A stretch of 64,000 bases of DNA from Pegoplata infirma (lineage: Eukaryota > Arthropoda > Insecta > Diptera > Anthomyiidae). The position numbers and the translations under genes were made by a program. Shown piece after piece: positions 9,571 to 22,555 of this stretch (within the stretch, counting starts at the first letter, position 1; every line of letters starts with the position of its first letter). The DNA is taken from positions 57,312,313 through 57,376,312 of the forward strand of contig OY992537.1 in NCBI GenBank assembly GCA_963921195.1, in the 5' to 3' direction. The notes beneath the pieces are model-generated. The model was not told where the DNA came from. It did not search any database and worked only from the letters and a program-made list of their open reading frames with translations.

Positions 9571-11720
9571 GATAACGCTTTTGATCAATTATAAAAAAAC
9601 TTGAAGATTTTAAAAAAGCTTTCAATGATATAATCCAAAAAAGTCATTAATTTAAAGAATTTTTTTTTATTTTTTAGCACAATTTTATAAAAGCTTTCAA
9701 TTTTTCAGTTTTATAAAATAATCATATGTTGAACAAAAATCAATCAAGGACCATTTATTAATATTATTAACTTAAGAACAATAACTGCAAAAGCTTTTGA
9801 ACAATTATAAAAAAAAAATAAAAAAAGCTTTCAATGATATAATCCAAAACAGTCGCTGATTTACGGAAAAAATTTGTATTTTTTAACACAATTTAATTAA
9901 AGCTTTTAATTTCTCAGTTTTATAAAATAATCGTATGTTGACCAAAAATCAATCAAGCACCTTTTATTAATGTTATTAAATTAAGAACAATAACTGCAAA
10001 AGCTTTTGCATAATTTTTGATGAATTAGGCAAAAGAGTTTTATTAAAGCTTTCATAAAATTTATATAAACGGCAGGTTATATAAATTTTATTATTATTAA
10101 TAAATTTATTATTATTAATAAAGCAAATTAATAAAAGCTCCATGAAAGCTTTTGGTCGATTTTTAAAAATTATCGTTAATGTACAAAATTCAATATTTAA
10201 AAGAAAAATCCATCAATTAAGCACCTTTTATTAAGATTTTTAAATTAAGTACAATACATGCAAAAGCTTTTGGATAATTTTTTATGAATTAGGCAAAAGA
10301 TTTTAATAAAAGCTTTCAATATTAACAGTTTTAAAAATTACAAAACAGTCGTAGTTTAAATAAAAATGAAAGATTACATAAATTTTATTATTTTTGTATT
10401 TAAAATAAGAAAATAAATGAAAGCTCAACGAAATCTTTTGGTCGATTTTTAAAAATAATCGTAGATGTACAAAATTCAATATTCAAAAGAAAAATCAATC
10501 ATTTAAGGACATTTTATTAAGATTATTAAATTAATGACAATAACTGCAAAAGTTTTTGGATAATTTTTAATGAATCAAGGAAAATAGTTTTTAAAAGCTT
10601 TAAATAATAACAGTTTTACAAATTTATTGTGTGTGTGACAAATGTTATACATATGTTATTAAATTAAGGACAACAACGGCAAAAGCTTTTGGTAAATCTT
10701 ACAAAACAATCGCAGTTTTAACAAAAACGGCAGGTTATATAAATTTAACTATTTATAATAAGCAAATTAATAAAAAAGCCATAAAAGCTTTTGGTCAATT
10801 TTTAAAAATAATCGTAGATGTACAAAATTCAATATTCAAAAGAAAAATCAATCAACTAAGCACCTTTTATTAAGATTTTTAAATTAAGTACAATACCTAC
10901 AAAAGCTTTTGGATAATTTTTAATGAATCAAGGAAAAGAGTTTTTTAAAAGCTTTCAAAATTAACAGTTTTACAAATTACAAAACAGTCGTAGTTTATAT
11001 AAAAATGGCAGGCTACATAAATTTTATTATTTTTGTATTTAAAATAAGCAAATTAATGAAAGCTCCATGAAAGTTTTTGGTCGATTTTTAAAAATAATCG
11101 TAGATGTACAAAATTCAATATTCAAAAGAAAAACCAATCAATTAAGGACCCTTTATTAATATTATTAAATTAAGTACAATAACTTCAAAAGCTTTTGGAT
11201 TATTTTTGATGAATTAAGCCAAAGAGTTTTATAAAAGCTTTCAATATTAACAGTTTTACAAATTAATTGTGTGTGTGACAAATTTTATACATATGTTATT
11301 AAATTAAGGACAATAACGTCCAAAGCTTTTGGTAAATCTTACAAAACAATCGGTGTTTTAATAAAAACGGCAGGTTATATAAATTTTTATATTTTTGTAT
11401 TTAAAATAAGCAAATTAATGAAAACTTTATAAAAGCTTTCGGTCGATTTTTAAAAATAATCGCAGAAGTATTAAATTTAATATTCCAAACAAAAGTCAAT
11501 CAATTAAGGACCTTTTATTAAGATTATTAAATTAAAGACAATAACTGCAAAAGCTTTTGGATAATTTTTGATGAATTAGGAAAATTAATTTTATAAAAGC
11601 TTTCAATATTAACCGTTTTACAAATTTATTGTGTGTATGACAAATGTTAAAACATATGTTATTAAATTAAAGACAACAACGGTAAAAGCTTTTGGTAAAT
11701 ATTAAAATAAGCTGTTATCT
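9570..11720. repeat. Degenerate tandem array, units of about 285 and 355 bp
   Basis: The block AAAATCAATCAATTAAGCAC, or close variants, recurs near 9739, 9946, 10207, 10491, 10844, 11131 and 11491. Each copy is followed by ATTAAATTAAG, ACAATAACTGCAAAAGCTTT, a TTTTGATGAATTAGGCAAAA block and AAAATAATCGTAGATGTACA. Spacings are 207, 261, 284, 353, 287 and 360 bp; the longer units gain a GTGTGTGACAAATGTTATAC segment (near 10628, 11270 and 11630). The motif AAAGCTTTT appears several times per unit. This is a diverged satellite-like array with no coding content; the 80-codon frame at 10631 is a by-product of the repeat. Confidence 0.8.
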
Positions 11721-12327
11721 AAGCAATTATAAGTTTTTCAAAAGCTCTAGATAGACCTAAAAATATAAATGATTTTTTATAAACCAATTAATTTATAAAA
11801 CTTTCTCTGACACTCAAATATATTAATAAAATGCACTCCAAGCTTTTTTCGAAGCTAAGAAATTTCAATATTATTAATTTAAAATTTCAAAAAAGCCCAT
11901 GAATTTATAAAAGTTTTTATTGAATTTTTCAATACAAGCCCAGTCAGAAAAATACAATCGTTAAAAGCTTTGAGGACGATTTAACGATCATGTTGCATGC
12001 CATCTTCAAAGTGCTTTCAGAAGATTGGAATCATATAACATCGACCTACGCTATATTAAAGCGTTTTAAAAAACAATAGAAATTTAAAAAATTTTCCAAA
12101 CTTTTTCGAAATTTTGTAAAAAAAAATTTCTAACATCATTTTTATTGAAATTCTTGATTCAAAAAAAAAAAACGCAAAAAATGTATATCTTGCACTTAAA
12201 AATTTAAAAAAATTTTCCGAACCCCTGTTCGGAAATATAATGGCTTCAAAGCCATTTTGTTTTTTACAATCATACAATCATAAATCTTGTAAAATGACAA
12301 AAAAAAACACTTTTAAAAATATTTTTT

Positions 12328-12615
12328 TGCTACCTCTCATTTTACGAGAATTCCTAGTAAAAATTACGAGCTTTTTTGTAAGCTTGCAAGCTTTTTTCCA
12401 ATAAAATTGTAAATTTACAACTTTTTTGACGCGATAAAAATTACCAGAAATTCTCGTGACATTACTAGATGTTCTGCTACCTGCTATTTAACGAGAATTC
12501 CTGGTAAATTTTACGCACTTTTTTGCAGATTTAGCAAGCTTTTACCAATAAAATTGCAAATTTACAACTGTTTTGATGCGATAAAACTTACAAGAAATTC
12601 TCGAAAAATTTACCT
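12328..12615. repeat. Two tandem units of 147 bp with ACGAGAATTCC ends
   Basis: TGCTACCT followed by ACGAGAATTCCT begins at 12328 and again at 12475. Each unit closes with GAAATTCTCG, so each is a small inverted repeat. A related copy sits at 6650-6850. Confidence 0.6.
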
Positions 12616-13312
12616 TAAAAATTTGGACGTTTACAAAAAAAAAAAATAAAAATTACAAAAAATGAAAATTTTGATCAAATATTGGTAGTTAAAAAGCAGG
12701 GACAACTGTCAAATATTAGTAAAATATGATTACGAGACTGTTCAAGAGTTTTTCTTTTAGTTTTATCAATAAGTTACTTAATAAAATATTTAATAAAAGC
12801 TTACGGCAAATTTTTCAAAATAATCGCCGATTTATCTAAAGCAATATATAAAACAACGGTGGATTTTATAAAAGCTTTCAGTAAATTTTGCAACCCATCA
12901 AACATGTTTTTGTAATTTCGTCACAAAATTTGCAAAATTTAAATAAAACAATCGGTGATAATTTAAAAGTTTTTTTTTAATCTTAAAAATTAATTTGTTT
13001 CCCCTTTTATATGAAGTTTACCAAAAGCTTTTGATTAAATTAAAAATACATGTAATCGGTTTTACCTGAACAGTTAGCAATTTCATAAAAGCTTTCATGA
13101 CACCTAAATATTCTTATACAAATAACTTAGATTTTTTGAAAGCTTTAAGTGAAATGAAAAGTCTTACTAATGAAATCAAACAATCGTTAATGAAAGAAAG
13201 ATATAAAATCATCTAAGCAATCCTAAATTTTTGAAACTTTAAAATTTTAAAAAAAATATTCTTTAATTTTTCAAAAGCTTAGATGAAACTTAAAACATAA
13301 ACAATTTTTTTT

Positions 13313-13432
13313 CTAATCCCTCAGCTACACCTTCCATAATTATGTCAACAACAAACAAAAATATGTTATTGTTTTGTGTGTGTTTGTTGGCTTATGTTAA
13401 CATAATTATGGAAGCTGGAGCTGAGGGGTTAG
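13313..13432. mobile_element. 120-bp hairpin miniature element
   Basis: CTAATCCCTCAGCTACACCT at the left is complementary to AGCTGGAGCTGAGGGGTTAG at the right. The pairing continues through CTTCCATAATTATGTCAACA with few mismatches, leaving a loop of roughly 30 bp of GT-rich sequence. A very short inverted-repeat element is the simplest reading. A microRNA-type precursor cannot be excluded, though the stem is longer than usual. Confidence 0.6.
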
Positions 13433-14049
13433 AAATAGTAAATATTGAAAAGCTTTTGATTTTATTAAAAATGTAAATGGTTATCTAAACAATCGTAAAC
13501 TGTGCAAAGCTCTTTTTTGGCACTTGTATTTTTTTTAAAAGCTTTTAATAGTATTGAAAATTAAAATTAATTTTTGTAAACAATGCAAATTGTAGAAAAG
13601 CTTTTTCTGCTTAATAACATTAAACAATTGTAAATTACAAAAAATAAAAACTTTGATTTGTTAGGCAAAGATTTCGTAAAAAAAGGTTAGATTCTACTCG
13701 AAATTAAGAATTATAATAAAAAATTTTGTAAGCTTTTAAAAACATTTTTAGATTTTCTTTTAATAAATTTAAAAAACAATAAAATATTTTTTTTGAAATG
13801 TATTTTAAAATTTTGCAAAATAAAATTATAAAAGCTTTTGACTTATGAAAAAGCTTAAGATGAAATACGTAAAGCAACTGCATTTATTTAAAAAAAATTA
13901 TTAAAAAATTGTATAAAATTATTAAAATGTTTAAAAAGCTTTTTTCAAAATTACCTAAGCCCGGCTTGCGAAACTACTTTAGGATAACCATCAGATTTTT
14001 TTTTATTTCTAAAAATTTGATATTCGTGTTTAGTTTGTTGGCAAAAAAT

Positions 14050-14900
14050 TAAAAGCTTTTCATTAAAAATAATAACTTTTTTTTTTTCAATATCATCATT
14101 ATTTTCTCTAAAGTCTAATTCAGTTTTAATAATAGAGTTTTGTCAACTGTTTCACACCAATTTTCTATTAGAATAAATTACCACCTTGTCTAGCTAGCGC
14201 TTGTTTAAATTACTCCATTAACGTAAATTGACAATTATTTGTGTAGACTTCGTCCACTCAAAAACATTTTTTTTTTTTAAATTAAAAAGAAAAAAAATTT
14301 AAAAATCATATAAAAAAAAATTATGTTCATGTTTATAAAATACAAATTTGTAGGAATATTATTTTTACAATTTTCCAAGCTTTTGAAATATATTTCATGA
14401 TAAATTTATCTAGATAAGCTTTATAAAAACCATAAACATGTAGGAAAAAAATGTTTTATAAGTATAAAATATAAATATATAAAAAAAATGTAAAACACTT
14501 TGTGTTTGTAATAAACAACATTTTCTTTGAGTCTCATATTGTACGGGGATTTTATATCATTCATTCACAATGCTTTAAGGGCTGTAATTATATCGTAAAA
14601 CATTTACAAGCTTTTTTTATATTTATGTTTGTATGAGTAAAGAACAGCAGGAATGACTGTATATAACCTTTCATTTTGTTGTTTGGTAGTGGAGGTAGTG
14701 AATTAAAACCTTGACAATTGCAGGAAAACATGCGAAATAAGCATAAATTACAACACATAGAAATTAAGTTGGTCTTATCCAAAAAATATATGTGAAGATA
14801 TAAAAAGGCTCCCCCTTTCTCCTTACAAACTACTGACAAACGCATACATACAAAATAACACTTACATTTCTATATTACCTGGGAGCATTAAAACACTCTT
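14050..14900. other. Mostly non-repetitive segment in the satellite block
   Basis: Sequence here lacks the AAAGCTTTT spacing. An 85-codon minus-strand frame (14588-14845) is cysteine-rich in one part, but has no recognisable family, no clear upstream context and no splice or signal features. I do not call it as a gene. Confidence 0.35.
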
Positions 14901-17190
14901 AAGGGAGTAATCCACCGTATACACTCAAATATAAAATTTTGGTAGAAATGATAGATTACCTCATTAACGAAATTTTAATTTCCTAACCAGGAAGTAGCTT
15001 TGTATATTTTATTGACAATGAAAAGCTATATGAAATGGAAAAAAATCTTGTTTTTTAAAAAATGTCTCTCAAAAATTCTAAATCTGACTTAAGCATTTAA
15101 ATATTATTTAAAATGATTTCAAATACGGCCTTAGGTTCAAGAATAACATATTTCTTTAAAAAGCTTTTCCTAAGATTTTTTAAACGTTTTTACAAAACTC
15201 ATGAGAGCTTTCAAAAAACCTCGGTTGAAAAGAAACATTTTTTTTTTTTGAATTTCATACAAAGATTTTATAAAAATTAAATTCGATTTAACATTTTGTT
15301 TAATAAACACTTCTCGAAATGATAGAATGAGGTACATTAACGAAAACTTAATTTCCTAACCAGGAAGTAGCTTTATATATTTTATTGACAATGAAAAGCA
15401 ATATCAAATGCAAAAAACTCTTTTAAATGCTGCATTTTAGAAGCTTTCTGAATACTAATTAATATTATTTCATATAAGGTCTTAGGTTGTAAATAATAAC
15501 GCTTATATTAAAAAGCTTTCATTAAGATTTTTAAAAGTTTTTTACAAAATTTATTAAAAGCTTTTGGAAACTTCAGAAAAAAATATTTGAATTTCATACA
15601 GTTTTTAGTTTTGTTTTTTTTTTTTAATTGCACAAAGCTTTTTTACTCTTAAATTTACCTAAGAAATGGTGTTGACAATTTTAAAATTACAAAACATATA
15701 TAATTGCTTTGCAAAAACCTAAAGTTCTTATAAAATTGTTAATTGTTAAAAAACAAAAAAAAAGCTTTTTTAAAATGAACGATTGTGTGGGAAATGCCAA
15801 AATTTTACAATTATTATTTGCCGAAAGCTTTTATAAATTCACAATTGCTAAAAACAATTTTGTAAACTCCATTAAATATTTGAAATTTTTTTAACAAAAG
15901 CTTTTGAAAGCTTTTGTGAAATTCTATATTCGTTTTCAAAACTTATAGAAAGTTCTTAAAAAATATTCCGTAAAATACGAAAATTCGTTTAAAGTTTTAA
16001 GCTTTTTAAAATTCACCACAAGACTAAAAAAAATCGACAAATGATAAAATTCGGTATAAACAGTAAAAAATCTATAAAACTCATATATCAAAAAATCCAG
16101 GATAGCTTAATTTAACTGAAAGGTTTTTAAATCTCAAATCTCACAGAACGCTTTTTAAAATCCACGATTATTAAATATCATTGAAAGCTTTTAAAAATCT
16201 ACACTGTAACATTTCACAGAAAGCTTTAAAAACCCAACAATTATAAAATTTTACCGAAAGCTTTTTAAATTCAGCTTAAGAGCTTTTAAAATTGATCAAT
16301 TTCTGCAAAAGCTTTTAAAAATCCAAGGCATTTAAATTTCGTTAAAAGCTTTAAAAACTCTTTTAGATTAAGGTTTATTAAATATTTAAAAATTCTATAA
16401 TTGTTGTTAAGAATTTCACATTTGGCTGCAAAAGTTTTACGCAGTCAAAATTGGTTTTGCAGAATGTTTGTTAGAACCCGCTTTTATTTAACTTTCACAA
16501 AAGCTTTTAAAAACAAAAATTGTTTAACAAAATTTTTAGAATGCTTAAACAGATATTAAAGCTTTTTACGATTGTTTTGTAGCTGTTGCCCAAATTGTTT
16601 TGAAAAATTTATTAAAAGCATTCATTTACAAGTTCTTATTATTTTTAACTTAAAAACTTATACATAATTATAAAATTATCAATTAATTCAAAAGATTTTG
16701 AAAGTTCTATTCTGTTAAATTGCACTTTAAAAATCAATTTTAATTAAAGTTTTAAAAAATGCATTATTTTTAATTTTCTCAAAAAGCTTTTAAGAATCGA
16801 AGGCATTTAAATTTCATTAAAAGTTGTGTAAAATAAGATTAAGGTTATCAAGCATTTTACATTTGGTTGCAAAAGCTTTTAAGTAGTTAAAATTGGCATT
16901 GCAGAAAAACTGTATGCACCAGTCATATTTTGTTGTTAAGTTTCTCAAAAGCTTTAAAAAAAACAAAAATTGCTTAGCTAAATTCTTAGAACGCTTTAAA
17001 ATGTATAAAAAAGCTTTTTATATGATCAAAGATTTTTTGTAGTTTTCTAAAAATCATATAAAAATCTTTGCTGTTTAAAATCATTTAAAAATCTTTGCGT
17101 GATTTAAAAAATTGATATTAACAAATAAAACTTCCAGCTTTTTAAAACTTCCACAGTTGGTTTTCTGGAATCTATCCAAATCTTTAATAG
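14900..17190. repeat. AAAGCTTTT block with a 370-bp tandem duplication
   Basis: AATTTCCTAACCAGGAAGTA is present near 14979 and again near 15349, each followed by TATTTTATTGACAATGAAAA and then by a CTTAGGTT...AAAAAGCTTTTC segment, giving two units of about 370 bp. From 15630 to 16900 a longer segment is shared with 19316-19700 and with 22040-22500, for example GCCAAAATTTTACA and CCGAAAGCTTTTATAAAT. These shared segments provide paralogous sites used to judge insertions at 22556 and 24325. Confidence 0.7.
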
Positions 17191-19213
17191 CACTGTACAA
17201 CAAAATCAAATTTTTTCCAAAATTACAAGGTCAGACCAAAAAATTTTGATAGAATAGTCAAAAAAAAAATACACGTGTATCGGCGTTTTGAAAGTTTACA
17301 TCTGGATTTCATTTTAGGGGGAGGTAAAGTTTCCCCCAAATGCAAATGTTGTATTGTCAATCTTTATTGAATATCGAGTGAAGCTTACATTTAAAGTATA
17401 TGGTGTGTTCAGCAAATTTATATAAAATGTTACAGAGAACATTTTTGTGGAATATATTAACCCTCTAGCTCCTCAAGATAAGGGTCTTTTTTGTCCTTCT
17501 TTTCAAAAAGAGCAAAAAACACCATTAAAACAGGGATTTAAGGGGTCTAAATGTTCCGCAAAAATATTCGCCGTAAAATTTTACTATAAGTCCTTAAATA
17601 CACCAAAACGGAAAACTCAACCAAAAAGTCAGAAATAAGACACAACAAAAGAGAGCTTAGGGTTAATTTCGCATTTATTAAGAAAATCGAGTAAAGCTTA
17701 CGTTTAAAGTATATGGTGTATTCAGCAAATTTAGGTAAAATGTTACGGAGAACATTTTTGTAGAATATGTTAACCCTCTAACTCCTCAAGGTAAGGGTCT
17801 TTTTTGTCCTTCTTTTCAAAAAGAGCAAAAAACACCATTAAAACAGGGGTTTAAGGGGTTACAATGTTCCGCAAAAATATCCGCCGTGAAATTTTACTAT
17901 AAGTCCCTGAATACACCAAAACGGAAAACTTAACAAGAAAGTCAGAAATAAGACACAAAAAAAGAGAGCTTAGGGTTAATTTCACATTTATTAAGAAAAT
18001 CGAGTAAAGCTTACGTTTAAAGTATATGGTGTGTTTAGCAAATTTATGTAAAATGTTATGGACAACATTTTCGTAGAAGATGTTAACCCTCTAACTCCTC
18101 AAGATAAGGGTCTTTTTTGTCCTTCTTTTAAAAAAGACCAAAACACACCACTAAAACAGGGATTTAAGGGGTGAAAATGTTCTGCAAAAATATTCGACGT
18201 GAAATTTTACTATAAGTCCTTTTCACGGCAAATATTTTTGCGGAACATTTTAACCCCTTATATAGCTGTTTTAATGGTGTTTTTTGCTCTTTTTTAAAAG
18301 AAGGACAAAAAAGACCCTTAGCTTGAGGAGTTAGAGGGTTAACATATTCTACAAAAATGTTCCCCGTAACATTTTACATAAAATTGCTAAGCACACCATT
18401 TACTTTAAACGTAAGCTTTACTCGATTTTCTTAATAAATACGAAATTAACCCTAAGCTCTCTTTTGTTGTGTCTTATTTTTGACTTTCTTGTTAAGTTTT
18501 CCGTTTTGGTGTATTCAAGGACTTATAGTAAAATTTCACGGCGGATATTTTTGCGGAACATTGTAACCCCTTAAACTCCTGTTTTAATGGTGTTTTTTGC
18601 TCTTTTTGAAAAGAAGGACAAAATAGACCCTTATATTGAGGAGTTAGAGGGTTAACATATTCTACAAAAATTTTCTCCGTAACATTTTACGTAAATTTAC
18701 TGAACACACCATATACTTTAAACGTAAGCTTTACTCGATTTTCTTAATAAATGCGAAATTAACCCTAAGCTCTCTTTTGTTGTGTCTTATTTCTGACTTT
18801 CTGGTTGAGTTTTCCGTTTTGGTGTATTCAAGGACTTATAGTAAAATTTTACGGCGAATATTTTTGCGGAACATTTAAACCCCTTTAATCCCTGTTTTAA
18901 TGGTGTTTTTTGCTCTTTTTGAAAAGAAGGACAAAAAAGACCCTTATCTTGAGGAGTTAGAGGGTTAACATATTCTCCGTAACATTTTACATAAATTTGC
19001 CAAACACACCATATACTTTAAACGTAAGCTGCACTCGATATTCAATGACGATTGACAATACAACATTTGCATTTGGGGGAAACTTTACCTCCCCCTAAAA
19101 TGAAATCCAGATGTAAACTTTCAAAACGCCGATACACGTGTATTTTTTTTTTTTGTCTCTTCTATCAAAATTTTTTGGTCTGACCTTGTAATTTTTTTTT
19201 GTGTTGTGCAGTG
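17191..19213. mobile_element. 2-kb foldback element with three tandem units in each arm
   Basis: The ends are CACTGTACAACA at the left and the complement of CACTGCACAACA at the right, with TAG directly outside both (17188-17190 and 19214-19216). Inside lie TACAAGGTCAGACC, ATACACGTGTATCGGCG and CCCCCTAAAATGAAATCC-type blocks mirrored at each end. Each arm then contains three copies of a unit of about 311 bp, starting near 17436, 17750 and 18061 on one side and mirrored near 18345, 18659 and 18972, with the centre near 18215. A CACTG terminus and a 3-bp duplication resemble the CACTA/EnSpm group, but no transposase is present and the assignment is tentative. Confidence 0.75.
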
Positions 19214-19216
19214 TAG

Positions 19217-19830
19217 TTGTTGTACAAAGCTCAACAGCAGCTAATAAAATATTTAAAGAAAATATTATTTCAATTTCATACAAAGTTTTTAAAAATCTTA
19301 TTTTTTTTTATTTTTACAAAGCTTTTTTACTTTTAAATTTACCTAAGCATGGCCTTGACAGTTTAAAAATTACAAAAAAATCCATAATTGCTTTGCAAAA
19401 ATCTACAGCTCTTATTTAACTAATAATTGTTAAAAAAAAACGTATCTAATAAGATAATTAAAAGCTTTTTAAAAATCAACGATTGTTTGGAAAATGCCGA
19501 AATTTTACAAGTATTATTTTCCGAAAGCTTTTATAAATCTAGAATTGCTTGAAACAATTTTGGAAACTCCATTGAAATATTTGAAACTATTGAAGCTTTT
19601 GTGAAGTTCTATATTTGCTTTTAAAACTTATAGAAAGCTTTTATAAAATATTCCGCAGAATACGAAATTCATCATTTAAATTTTCAATCTTTTTAAGATT
19701 CTCCAAAATACTAAAAAAAAATCGACAAAAGTAGAACAGCAGCTAAAACAAATATTTAAAGCTTTCATGTTATGATTGATTTTGTAATTGATTTACTAAA
19801 TTCCTTAAAAGCTTTTGAAAAATCAATGTA
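19217..19830. repeat. AAAGCTTTT block, paralogue of 15630-16000
   Basis: ACAAAGCTTTTTTACT, TTGCTTTGCAAAAA and AACTCCATT follow the same order as at 15630-15880. The two short overlapping frames at 19095-19419 on opposite strands are not conserved between paralogues and are dismissed. Confidence 0.55.
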
Positions 19831-22000
19831 CGAGAATGTTTCGAATTATTCATCCAGTTTTTTTTTAATAAAAAATTTCACAAGTTTACAATATAAAAAA
19901 AGCTCTGCGCACGAAACATGACTATATTTTTTTATGCATTCTATACCGCTAAACTAAAAAAACTTAAAGAAAATTCTTTCACGGATTCAGTAATTTGGAA
20001 AAAAAATTAACGTTTTCTGAGATTTTTCGGCTATTTTCCTCATACGTCTCGTTGTGTACATTAGATCTACTCGCATAAAAATCAAATTAAAAAGAATCAT
20101 ATTTGCAACAAATTATACAAACATTATATTCCAAATATGACTAAAATCAGTATTTAGTGTACGAAAATCAAAATTTGGATGATTAGAATCGTAACAAGTT
20201 ACTTTTTTTTTTTTTGTTTAACAAATTCGGTTTTATGGAAATCTATGGGTTAACTCCAAAGTTATGACAAATTATATGAAATAACGCACATAAGTAAAAA
20301 CAATTACCTTTTTAACCAAGTTTTTTTTTCTGTGGTATTTAAATTAAAAAAAAATACAAGGGAAATTTTATGCGTGGTTTCATAAAATTCTTTATAACTT
20401 TGGTGTTTGCCCATAGATTTTTATAAAACTCACTTTGTTATCTTTTTAACAATTAAAGTAATTTACCAAAAGGTTTTTTTAATTAATTAACTCAAATCAT
20501 TTAAATAATGAAAGCTCTGGAATATCTGTCAAAAATTGTTTAAAATTTTTTTTATTGTTTTCCGAAATCCAAAAATTAACGAATATTCTTGAAAACTCGT
20601 ACAAAACTTTAATAAAATCTTTGATTATAGAGAAAAAAAAGTTTCTAGTTCCATTGAAAATAATTTTTGACTAACATTTTGTATGGGTGTTTATAGTAAT
20701 GAAACTTTTACTGGATTAAAATTTTATAACAAAAGTCATGAAAATACAAAAAAAAAAAAAAAAAAATCATAAACGTAAAATAATAAAAATAGGAAAACCT
20801 TTTAAGTCCACTGTTTTTTAATAGTGATGATTGATGTTTAAAACTAAAGAGCAAAACAACACAGCAGGTCATTAAGTGAATTTTACTTTTAATTCAACCA
20901 AAAAAAAAAAACAAATTGAAATGTTTTCCCCAAAATAAAAGTCACCAACAATTTAAGCTTTAATTACTTTTGCCTATCAAAAATAAAATTTCTTCATAAT
21001 TTGCGTGACAAAATAATACCATGTTACGAATAATTTTCATTCTGTTATCCTTAAAATTGTTATAATTATATTTGAAAAATACGACAAGTCTATCAACACA
21101 GCGAAAAATAGTGGCAAAATATAAAACAATCTTATTTTCTATTCATGATATTGTCATTAGTTGTGATACTTTCATATGAATTAATTAAGGGAATTCAAAA
21201 TTACAGGAAAATTATTAGAATTGTAAATATAACAAATTTTAACAGTTTTGTAAAAATAATGTCGTATTGCCAAATTACACTTGAAAAAAAGGCGAATTTT
21301 ATGATTACAACCCTGCTTATTTCGATTTTTTTTTGTCCTGAATACCCTTAATATAAAATTTGAAAAGTCATTAGCAACTTTTGAGCTGTATTTTATATTA
21401 CGTGTTTTTTTGTTTTTGTGGTTTTTCAGGCTTTTTGTTATATTTTAAAAGCTATAAAATCGTATATGGTATGTATTGTATTTTAAGTGTGGTTATGTGT
21501 GTTTCAACAGCTATAAAAGGAGCAGGCTTATTCATGTTTTTATTATACCTCTAAATTTTTGTTTTTTTGGGTGCGTTTTATTTAAATGTTTAATTTTGTT
21601 ATTGTATTTTTTTTATGACAAAAAAAGGATTTTTGGAAAGGTTAATAGAGAAGGCTATATATATTTTTTAGTCTTTTATAATTTAAATTTATTTTTATTA
21701 GTTTTTATGATGAAAATATAAAAAAAGCTTAATTTTTACAAGTCAGAAAAAATAATAAAAATAAAGGTTTTTATTGGTAAACAAGATATCTGTGCAAGAA
21801 AATTTTGGTTAATTTAATTTTTTTTTTTCAAAAAATCTGGTTTGTGAATGAATATCCAAAGATTTTATCCGTTTTGGACAAAATTATTTGGAGATTATTT
21901 TTTGAGTAGATGTATCTCAAATTTAAAGAAAATTGTTCAAATATCAGTACAACCGAAAGAATTTCATAAATCCAACAAAGGTCCAGTCATAATAAGAAAA
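19831..22000. other. AT-rich DNA without recognised repeats or genes
   Basis: Apart from homopolymer A runs (for example near 20749-20766) nothing repetitive or coding stands out. Open frames at 21145-21351 and 21476-21721 encode hydrophobic low-complexity peptides, a usual outcome of T-rich DNA, and have no supporting context. Confidence 0.45.
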
Positions 22001-22547
22001 ATTGTTAAAAAATTCTAACCATTGAATTATTTCAACAGTTTTTTGACAAAAGCTATTGAAAGCTTTTGTGATATCCTATATTAATTTGTAAAATTTATAG
22101 AAAGCTTTTTTAAAATATTTCGCTAAAAAAATTTTATTTTAATTTTGAATTTCTCAAAGACCTTTTAAAATTTATGCAAGAGATTAAAAAAATCGACAAC
22201 ATTCATATTTCATCAAAATAGCATTCATATTTCATCAAAAGCTTTTAAGAATCCAAGATAGCTTAATTTCATTTAAAACTTTATACGATTTTTTGATATT
22301 AAAAAGAAGCTATTTAAAAGGCAAAATAGTCAAATCTCAACAAAGGATTTTTAAAATGCAGAATTGCTGAAATTTAGCGAAAGCTTTTAAATATCTACAT
22401 TATAAGAATTCACAGAACGCTTTTAAAAACCTACAGTTATAAAATTTTACCGAATGGTTAAAAAATTCTTCCGCCAAAGCACTTTAAATTCTACTTAAGA
22501 GCTTTTAACATGTGTCAAGAAATTAATACATATTCAAAATTGAAAGA
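22001..22547. repeat. AAAGCTTTT block, third long paralogue
   Basis: ATCCAAGATAGCTTAATTTC near 22252 parallels ATCCAGGATAGCTTAATTTA near 16096, and both are followed by AAAATTTTACCGAA and TTAAGAGCTTTTAA. The order matches 15900-16300 with scattered differences. It forms the left flank of the hAT-like insertion at 22556. Confidence 0.6.
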
Positions 22548-22555
22548 TTTTGAAA

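Larger units (their letters stand above)
11720..14050. repeat. AAAGCTTTT-rich degenerate satellite-like block, continued
   Basis: AAAGCTTT or AAGCTTTT recurs about every 50 to 150 bp in both orientations (the core is palindromic), set in AT-rich sequence without strict periodicity. It looks like an older, more diverged part of the array to its left. It is interrupted by two short repeats described separately. Confidence 0.55.

Noticed and set aside
9570..11720. CRISPR-like array because of regularly spaced repeats
   Set aside because: The units are long, diverged and AT-rich without constant repeats and unique spacers, and the sequence is eukaryotic.
13313..13432. microRNA precursor
   Set aside because: The long stem reaches the very ends and looks like a miniature inverted-repeat element; no evidence of a mature small RNA is available.
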